Below, one piece after another: positions 39,895 through 45,353 of a stretch of 45,353 bases of DNA. The stretch's first letter is position 1; each line of letters begins with the position of its first letter. The notes beneath the pieces were generated by a model. It was not told the DNA's origin and made no database searches. It worked only from the letters and a program-made list of their open reading frames with translations. A program made the position numbers and the translations under genes. Source of the DNA: Pantoea wallisii (GTDB lineage Bacteria > Pseudomonadota > Gammaproteobacteria > Enterobacterales > Enterobacteriaceae); NCBI RefSeq assembly GCF_002095485.1, contig NZ_MLFS01000041.1:1-45353 (forward strand), read 5' to 3'.

Positions 39895-42042
39895 ATGAAC
39901 CATGAGTGGCAGAAAGCGGGCCTGACGGCCGATGAAAAGGCCAGCCTCGTGCTGGCGCAGATGACGGAAGATGAGAAATACGCCTGGCTGTCAGGGCCGA
40001 TGGCGATCCCGATGAGTAATGAGCCGCTGCCTGAAGGCGCGATAGGCTCAGCTGCTTACTATCCGGGCATTCCTCGCCTGGGCATTCCGGCCATGCAGCA
40101 GACAGACGCCAGCCTTGGCGTTACAGCTCTTGGCAATGTTCGTCCGGGCGATAATGCCACTGCCCTGGCCTCGGGCCTGCTGCTGGCTTCGACCTTCAGC
40201 CCTGAGATGGCCGAACAGACCGGTGAGCTGGTCGGGCGGGAGGCGTTTGCCAAAGGCTTTAATGTTCAGCTGGCAGGCGGCGCTAACCTTATCCGCGAAC
40301 CCCGCGGCGGCCGTAACTTCGAGTACCTCTCTGAAGATCCGCTGCTGACCGGCATCATGGCAGGTCACTCGGTGCGAGGTATTCAGTCGCAGCACGTGGT
40401 TTCAACCGTCAAGCATTTTGCCCTCAACCCCCAGGAAACAGGGCGGGTGGTCGTCAGCTCCGATCTGAGTGAAGCCGCCATGCGTGAGTCCGATTTGCTG
40501 GCGTTTGAGCTGGCCATCGAAACGGGCAAGCCAGGCTCGGTAATGCCCGGCTATAACCTGGTCAATGGTGACTGGGCTTCTGAGAGTGCCTGGTTGCTTA
40601 GTGATGTTCTTAAGGGAGACTGGCAGTACCCTGGCTGGGTCATGTCGGACTGGGGTGCCACCCACTCGGCAGAAAAAGCCGCGCTCGCCGGACTGGACGT
40701 GCAGTCCGGTGCCAATCTTGACGAAGAAGTCTGGTTTGGTGAGCCGCTGAAGAGAGCCGTGGCGGAGGGGCGTGTACCGCAGAACCGTATTGATGACATG
40801 GTGCGCCGCATTCTGCGCAGCCTGTTTGCTGTAGGGGCCGTTGAACACATAGCCCAGCCGCATGGTGATATCGACTATATGGCACACCGGCTGATCGCGC
40901 AGCGTGAGGCGGAGCAGGGGATCGTTCTGCTTAAAAACGCGGACGATGTGCTGCCGCTGGCGCGCGGTGCCCAAAGATTGCTGGTGGTGGGGGCACATGC
41001 CGATCACGGCGTGTTGGCAGGCGGCGGCTCGTCCTGCGTCACACCGGTGGGCAGTCTGCGTCTGCCGGGCGTTAACTTTATGGGCATACAGACGGACAAG
41101 GTCTACCAGCCATCGTCGCCACTTTATGCAATACGCGCAGAATCGGGCGCAGCAGACGTTGAGTATCTCAGCGGCGATAACCTTGCTGAAGCCGTCAGCG
41201 CCGCGCGCCGGGCGGATGCGGTTATCGTGTTCGCCGATGAGTGGCGGTCCGAAGCGCTGGATTCGCAGGGGCTGGGACTTAGTGATGCGCAGAACACGCT
41301 GATCAAAACGCTGGCAGCAACGCATCCCAAAACCATTGTGGTGCTGGAAACCGGTGGCCCGGTGACGATGCCGTGGCTTGATGCAGTACCGGCGGTGCTG
41401 GAGGCCTGGTATCCCGGCTCCGGTGGCGGTGAGGCGGTTGCCGGCGTGCTGTTTGGTCGTGTAAATCCGTCTGGCCGGCTGCCGGTTACTTTTCCGGCCT
41501 CTGAGGCGCAGCTGCCGCATCCGGAGCAGACCGATCCGGCCAGCACAACCTCCCTGCCGGGCACGCCCGTTAAAGGCGGTATCATCCATATGGATTACGA
41601 CGTGGAGGGCTCAGACGTTGGCTATCGCTGGCACGCCCGCACGCAACAGGTGCCGCTGTTTCCGTTTGGCCACGGGCTGAGCTACACCACCTTTGAGTAT
41701 GGCGAGCTGCAAGTCACCTCCGATGGTAAAAAGCTCACCGCCTCGTTCAGGGTCACCAACAGCGGACATCGCGGCGGTGCAGACGTGCCGTTGCTGTTTG
41801 TCGAGCCGGATGACAATCACTATGTGCCGCGGCTTGCCGCGTTTAAACGCGTGTATCTGGAGCCGGGTGAAAGCTGCCACGTTGAACTGGATCTGGAGCC
41901 GCGAGTGGTCGCCAGCTGGAATGAACCAAAACATGCCTGGACCACCAGAGCGGGTCAGTACAGAGTACTTCTTTGCAAAACGGCCAGCGACGCCGTGCTG
42001 CACGCAGTAGCCGGGCTGGCTGCGTCAGAAATACATTACTGA
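39895..42042 (+). CDS. Glycoside hydrolase family 3 beta-glycosidase
   Basis: A 715-residue GH3 enzyme. The N-terminal TIM barrel contains the substrate K173-H174 pair (VKHFALN) and the nucleophile D252 in VMSDWGATHS. A second alpha/beta sandwich follows (about 330-560, with VLLKNADDVLPL and WYPGSGGGEAVAGVLFG). A fibronectin-III-like domain ends the protein (about 610-700). It probably hydrolyses beta-glucosides such as plant phenolic glycosides. No signal peptide is visible, so it should be cytoplasmic. AAGGAG precedes the start. The pairing with a TetR repressor, an exporter and an ene-reductase suggests release and disposal of an aglycone. Confidence 0.93.
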   Translation: MNHEWQKAGLTADEKASLVLAQMTEDEKYAWLSGPMAIPMSNEPLPEGAIGSAAYYPGIPRLGIPAMQQTDASLGVTALGNVRPGDNATALASGLLLASTFSPEMAEQTGELVGREAFAKGFNVQLAGGANLIREPRGGRNFEYLSEDPLLTGIMAGHSVRGIQSQHVVSTVKHFALNPQETGRVVVSSDLSEAAMRESDLLAFELAIETGKPGSVMPGYNLVNGDWASESAWLLSDVLKGDWQYPGWVMSDWGATHSAEKAALAGLDVQSGANLDEEVWFGEPLKRAVAEGRVPQNRIDDMVRRILRSLFAVGAVEHIAQPHGDIDYMAHRLIAQREAEQGIVLLKNADDVLPLARGAQRLLVVGAHADHGVLAGGGSSCVTPVGSLRLPGVNFMGIQTDKVYQPSSPLYAIRAESGAADVEYLSGDNLAEAVSAARRADAVIVFADEWRSEALDSQGLGLSDAQNTLIKTLAATHPKTIVVLETGGPVTMPWLDAVPAVLEAWYPGSGGGEAVAGVLFGRVNPSGRLPVTFPASEAQLPHPEQTDPASTTSLPGTPVKGGIIHMDYDVEGSDVGYRWHARTQQVPLFPFGHGLSYTTFEYGELQVTSDGKKLTASFRVTNSGHRGGADVPLLFVEPDDNHYVPRLAAFKRVYLEPGESCHVELDLEPRVVASWNEPKHAWTTRAGQYRVLLCKTASDAVLHAVAGLAASEIHY

Positions 42043-42090
42043 TTTTTCCACGGGCAGGAATAAAACAGAGTTCAGTTCCTGACGGCATGA

Positions 42091-42116
42091 CGTAGCGCAT
42101 GTGTCAGTGCACTACG
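42091..42116. terminator. Imperfect hairpin between convergent GH3 and PhyH genes
   Basis: CGTAG-C-GCA and TGC-A-CTACG pair with one mismatch around eight bases in the 97-base convergent gap. There is no T-run. It is the only candidate transcript end here. Confidence 0.35.
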
Positions 42117-42139
42117 CCATACCTGTTGTATTCGTAAGG

Positions 42140-43282
42140 TTATGCTTTCCTCTTATTTTCATGGTTTGCCAGTTGCCGGATAAACTCTTCAGCTGAACAA
42201 CGTTGTTGTAACGCTTCCAGTAACAACTGCTGTTGAGTTTTTGGCACCAGGCCATTCAGCGGCGGATCGGTATCAAGGTTGGTCGGGAAGGAGTAGCCTT
42301 CACCGCTTGCTGCCACGAGCGCCTGTAACTGCTCACCGCTTAAGGCTTTATTCAGCAGGCAAGGATAGATGGCTTCCATCACTTTGACGTGATTTACCCT
42401 TTCCATTGTTTTGCCAAAGGCAGATGAGACCTGCAGTAAATTAGCCGTACGCACGTGGTCCTGCGTGGTGTTATTTCCCGCAGCATGGAACAGCGCCGGA
42501 TTGAAGAACAATCCGTCGCCTTTTTTAAGTGGCAGCTGAATGGCATGCTGCTGGAAAAACTCAATAAAACGCGGATCTCGCCATGCAAGATAGCCCTCTG
42601 CATACTGCTGCGACCACGGTAAAAGCTGGGTCGGCCCTGATTCTGGCGGCATATCACTGTGCGCGACCGCACCCTGAAGTGTCAGGTACTGTGACAGAAT
42701 CTGCAGCGGCAGCGGGAAACGGGCGACTACCTCATTGAGCTGAAATCCGAGATGGTAATCCCGGTGCGGCTGTTGCGCTTTACCGCCCGGACGAACCTGG
42801 TTCACCTGTGCCGTCATTTCATAGCCGGGGCCGACCCAGGCTTCGCAAATCAGCGCCAGCAAGGGATTGCTGTAGTATTCGATGAATACATCGGCGTCAC
42901 GCTCTGCTACTTTTTGCAGCGCATTCCAGATACGGCCATTGCTGCCAGCTTTGGCAAAGTGGTCGCCACCGCCGCCATTTGCTGCTTCACTGACGAGAAT
43001 ATCTTCAAACACGCTATTGCTGCGGTCTATAACGGAGACGTCGCTGTATAAGTCCTGGACCACGAACACGCCCGGTCCGGCAGACAATGCCTGATGCAGC
43101 TCACATAACAAGCTTTGACGATCTGTAGCTGCTGCGGCCAGCAGATCTTCACGATGGTAGATCAGCACATTTTTATCGGCGGAACGTGCCAGGGGAAAAT
43201 CGTCTTTACGCAGCGTTTGCGCGCACAGCGTAGCGAACTTATCAAGGGAGAGATGGCTGTCATTGATAAAGAGAGTGTTCAT
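42140..43282 (-). CDS. Phytanoyl-CoA dioxygenase (PhyH) family Fe(II)/2-oxoglutarate enzyme
   Basis: A 380-residue protein of the PhyH group. The iron ligands are expected at H173 and D175 (QQPHRDYHLGF) and H266 (FNPALFHAAGNN), with R278 in HVRTANL binding 2-oxoglutarate. Bacterial members hydroxylate diverse small molecules. It is encoded seven bases after the SDR gene on the same strand, so hydroxylation and alcohol oxidation of one substrate is plausible. The last residues (NHENKRKA) are basic and probably disordered. Confidence 0.87.
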   Translation of the reverse strand: MNTLFINDSHLSLDKFATLCAQTLRKDDFPLARSADKNVLIYHREDLLAAAATDRQSLLCELHQALSAGPGVFVVQDLYSDVSVIDRSNSVFEDILVSEAANGGGGDHFAKAGSNGRIWNALQKVAERDADVFIEYYSNPLLALICEAWVGPGYEMTAQVNQVRPGGKAQQPHRDYHLGFQLNEVVARFPLPLQILSQYLTLQGAVAHSDMPPESGPTQLLPWSQQYAEGYLAWRDPRFIEFFQQHAIQLPLKKGDGLFFNPALFHAAGNNTTQDHVRTANLLQVSSAFGKTMERVNHVKVMEAIYPCLLNKALSGEQLQALVAASGEGYSFPTNLDTDPPLNGLVPKTQQQLLLEALQQRCSAEEFIRQLANHENKRKA

Positions 43283-43289
43283 TTTTACC

Positions 43290-44120
43290 TCACAGAGTCA
43301 GAGCATGTGATGGCTGAAAGCCACCGTTGTCGCCGCAGCCCACCACGCTTTGGTCGAAGTCGATCACCGCGCCTGTCATCATTCCTGACTCCTCAGAAAG
43401 AAGAAACGCTACGCTACGTGCGACTTCGGCTGGCTTCAGCAGGCGCCCGAACGGTTGTTCCTGCTCAGCTTTGCTAAGCCAATTCTCATCAGCATCATGA
43501 TATTGCCGCTGAATATCGTGCTCATGTGGCGTGTCCATCCAGCCAATATTCAGACCGTTTACCCTGATACGATTGCGCATGACGCTGAAAGCCACGTTTT
43601 TGGTCAGCGTGACCAGCGCGCCTTTGGATGCGGCGTAGGCTGTCAGGAAGCTCTGGCCGCCATGAGAAGTCATGGTAATGATATTGACAATGCTGCCTTC
43701 AACGCCTGTGGCAATCATCAGTTTGATCGCCGCCTGCATCAGAAAAAACGGCGCGCGAATGTTGACCGCCATAATTGCATCAAACAATTCCGGAGAGGTG
43801 TCGAGGATAGTGCCGCGATCGGACATACCCGCACAGTTCACCAGCCCATGCAGCGTGCCAAACGCCGATTCCGCTGCTGCCACCACTTTTCTGCAGGCTT
43901 CTGCTGAGCTGATATCCGCTTCAACAAATATCACTTCACACCCGGTATGGCTGAGGAGTTCTGCCTGTTCACGTCCGGCTTTCGCGTTACGCCCGCAAAT
44001 CACTATGCCCCGCGCTCCACGCTTTACCAGCAGGTGGGCAACAGCGGCGCCCAGTCCCTGCGTTCCGCCGGTAACAACAAACACTTTATTGTTGAAACTA
44101 CTGTTTTCACTCAGGTCCAT
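43290..44120 (-). CDS. Short-chain dehydrogenase/reductase (SDR)
   Basis: A 276-residue classical SDR. The cofactor motif TGGTQGLG is at 17-24, NCAG at 95-98, N120 in the helix, S152 and the YAASK pair Y162/K166 in the active site. The R after the second strand (CGRN) favours NADP(H), though this is not decisive. It opens the operon with the PhyH gene and is divergent from the LacI gene, 113 bases away. Sugar or sugar-acid oxidation fits the LacI context; the substrate is unknown. Confidence 0.91.
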   Translation of the reverse strand: MDLSENSSFNNKVFVVTGGTQGLGAAVAHLLVKRGARGIVICGRNAKAGREQAELLSHTGCEVIFVEADISSAEACRKVVAAAESAFGTLHGLVNCAGMSDRGTILDTSPELFDAIMAVNIRAPFFLMQAAIKLMIATGVEGSIVNIITMTSHGGQSFLTAYAASKGALVTLTKNVAFSVMRNRIRVNGLNIGWMDTPHEHDIQRQYHDADENWLSKAEQEQPFGRLLKPAEVARSVAFLLSEESGMMTGAVIDFDQSVVGCGDNGGFQPSHALTL

Positions 44121-44135
44121 TTGTGGTCCTTTTAT

Positions 44136-44231
44136 ATTGAGGTGATCCAGGGGTTGTCTGCTTGCTTAGCCTGACCATAGCAATTACATTCAGTTAACAA
44201 TACGCCTACATAACCTCAAAAAGACCTCAAT
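44136..44231. promoter_or_regulatory. ACCTCAA repeats in the SDR-LacI gap
   Basis: ACCTCAA occurs at 44213-44219 and again at 44224-44230, one helical turn apart and just before the LacI start. Its inverse ATTGAGGT stands at 44136-44143, just before the SDR start. This could allow looping by a LacI-type tetramer; the binding is inferred. Confidence 0.4.
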
Positions 44232-44233
44232 TC

Positions 44234-45247
44234 ATGGCAAGGTCATTCTCTGTTAAACAGATCGCCGCTCAGTCTGGCGTCAGTAAAGCTACGGTCGACA
44301 GAGCGCTGCACCAGCGCGGCAGTGTGAGTCCCCGTACTGCCCGACGCATTGCTCAGGCCATCAGCGATCTGGAATTACAGCAGCGCGCCAGCCTTGCAAG
44401 TGGTCGCACACTGCCGATCGATCTGGTGATGCATGCGCCGGAACGCTTCAGCTCACTGACGGTGGCAGCGCTGCTTTCTCAGCTTAAGAGCTTTGCGCCT
44501 TTCCGGCTGACGCTGCGTTGTCACATTTTTGAAGAGGTGACGCCTGAAGCATTGCAACGCGAACTGCGTCGCTGCGGCAATGACAGCTACGGTGTACTGC
44601 TCAAAGCCAGCGATCATCCGTTACTTGAGAGCGCTATTGCAGAGCTGGCGGAGCTTAACGTGCCGGTGATTACACTGGTTACTGACCTGCCAAACAGCAG
44701 TCGGGTTTGCTATGTGGGAATGGATAATATCGGTGCGGGACGAACAGCAGCATGGCTTCTCTCCCGATGGCTTTTGAAAGAGGCGCAAACGGTCGCGGTA
44801 GTGATCGGTAGTACGGATTTTCGTGGAGAAGAACAGCGCATGGCGGGCTTCGTTCAGGCGCTAAATCAGCAGGCACCCTATCTGAAGAACCTGGCCGTCA
44901 GTGAAGGATATGGTATCGATTCGCTGACTTTTACACAGATGCGCAACGCGCTGGAAAAAGATCACTCTATCCAGTCTGTTTACAGCGTGGGCGGGGGCAA
45001 CAGCGCGATTCTACAGGCTTTTTCAGTAATGCAACGCGATATAAAAGTCTTTATTGGTCACGATCTGGATGAGGAGAACCGCAGACTGCTGGCTGCGGAA
45101 AAAATGGATGCGGTGATTGATCACGACCTGAATGAAGACGCACGATCGGCCTTTAGCGCAATCCTGCGTTTTCATGGTTTTTTGCCGGAGACAGAGGATG
45201 AAATACCGTTATCACGCGTGATTGTTGTAACGCCTTACAACATCTGA
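44234..45247 (+). CDS. LacI-family transcriptional regulator
   Basis: A 337-residue LacI/GalR-type regulator. The N-terminal helix-turn-helix is FSVKQIAAQSGVSKATVDRALH with the hinge-proximal RGSVSPRTARRIAQAI. The rest is a periplasmic-binding-like sensor domain (Peripla_BP_4 type) with YVGMDNIGAGRTAAWLL and a late FIGHDLDEENRRLL segment. This sensor class binds sugars. It is divergent from the SDR-PhyH operon and presumably controls it. It is also the only sugar-type repressor in the window and may control the importer-kinase-isomerase operon 8 kb to the left. The remaining 106 bases of the window hold no further gene. Confidence 0.92.
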   Translation: MARSFSVKQIAAQSGVSKATVDRALHQRGSVSPRTARRIAQAISDLELQQRASLASGRTLPIDLVMHAPERFSSLTVAALLSQLKSFAPFRLTLRCHIFEEVTPEALQRELRRCGNDSYGVLLKASDHPLLESAIAELAELNVPVITLVTDLPNSSRVCYVGMDNIGAGRTAAWLLSRWLLKEAQTVAVVIGSTDFRGEEQRMAGFVQALNQQAPYLKNLAVSEGYGIDSLTFTQMRNALEKDHSIQSVYSVGGGNSAILQAFSVMQRDIKVFIGHDLDEENRRLLAAEKMDAVIDHDLNEDARSAFSAILRFHGFLPETEDEIPLSRVIVVTPYNI

Positions 45248-45353
45248 TGCATTGATTGATAAGCATTGAAACGTTGAGCTTAGTCGTTAGCATATTATGC
45301 TCGTTTGCATTTTTATGGCCCTATTTCATCGAATATTGACCTCAGCGCGACTC

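Noticed and set aside
40402..41589. 395-codon minus-strand frame
   Set aside because: Antisense shadow of the GH3 gene; high arginine, histidine and glutamine content and no motif.
1..45353. CRISPR array, tRNA, rRNA, insertion sequence or phage integration site
   Set aside because: I saw no spaced direct-repeat array, cloverleaf with CCA end, ribosomal sequence, transposase frame or integrase.

Overview
The window reads as accessory DNA of a gamma-proteobacterium of the order Enterobacterales. The cyn genes, the LeuE-like exporter and the AcrAB/TolC-like pump are close to their Escherichia coli relatives. The mix of sugar uptake, efflux, esterases and many small regulator-plus-target modules would suit an Erwiniaceae (Pantoea/Erwinia-like) large plasmid or a variable chromosomal region. 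The genus is inference only. I see no rRNA, tRNA, CRISPR array, replication gene or insertion sequence. About 46 protein genes are supported, and roughly a third encode transcription regulators.

Layout. (1) 149-3245: an operon of two half-size YdcZ-type transporters and a flavin-dependent oxidoreductase, divergent from a LysR regulator. (2) 3547-10412: a LysE exporter, a B3/4-domain protein divergent from an XRE-cupin regulator, a guanidinium exporter behind a guanidine-II (mini-ykkC) riboswitch, a LeuE-like exporter, and a MocR regulator divergent from a DapA-like aldolase plus MFS transporter. (3) 10684-12798: AT-richer genes for a secreted esterase, a ParD-like protein and an acetyltransferase. 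(4) 13091-20208: a complete tripartite RND efflux operon followed by two convergent TetR genes. (5) 20686-23217: a YhcN-like periplasmic protein, cynR, cynT and cynS. (6) 23358-28870: AraC, glutamine amidotransferase, esterase, SnoaL-like protein, TetR and VOC protein. (7) 29043-36032: a sugar ABC importer with an FGGY kinase and a sugar-phosphate isomerase. (8) 36589-42042: cupin, old yellow enzyme plus EamA exporter, TetR plus GH3 glycosidase. (9) 42140-45247: a PhyH-type dioxygenase and SDR dehydrogenase divergent from a LacI regulator.

The most informative signals are regulatory. The cynT promoter region has a close copy in front of the YhcN-like gene on the other side of cynR, which suggests that cyanate response includes a periplasmic stress protein. 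A TetR gene has an operator at its own start, and the same operator lies exactly between the -35 and -10 of a promoter facing the SnoaL-like gene. Three equal TGACAW-N6-WTGTCA sites lie between a TetR-GH3 unit and an EamA-OYE unit. Back-to-back promoters of mocR and the aldolase share one palindrome. A one- or two-unit hairpin repeat occurs four times at gene 3' ends in the first 12.3 kb.

The FGGY kinase reading frame is broken by an apparent one-base deletion near its N-terminus. The isomerase beside it appears to lack two of the catalytic residues known from E. coli KdsD. No regulator adjoins that operon, so the LacI protein at the right end is a candidate.
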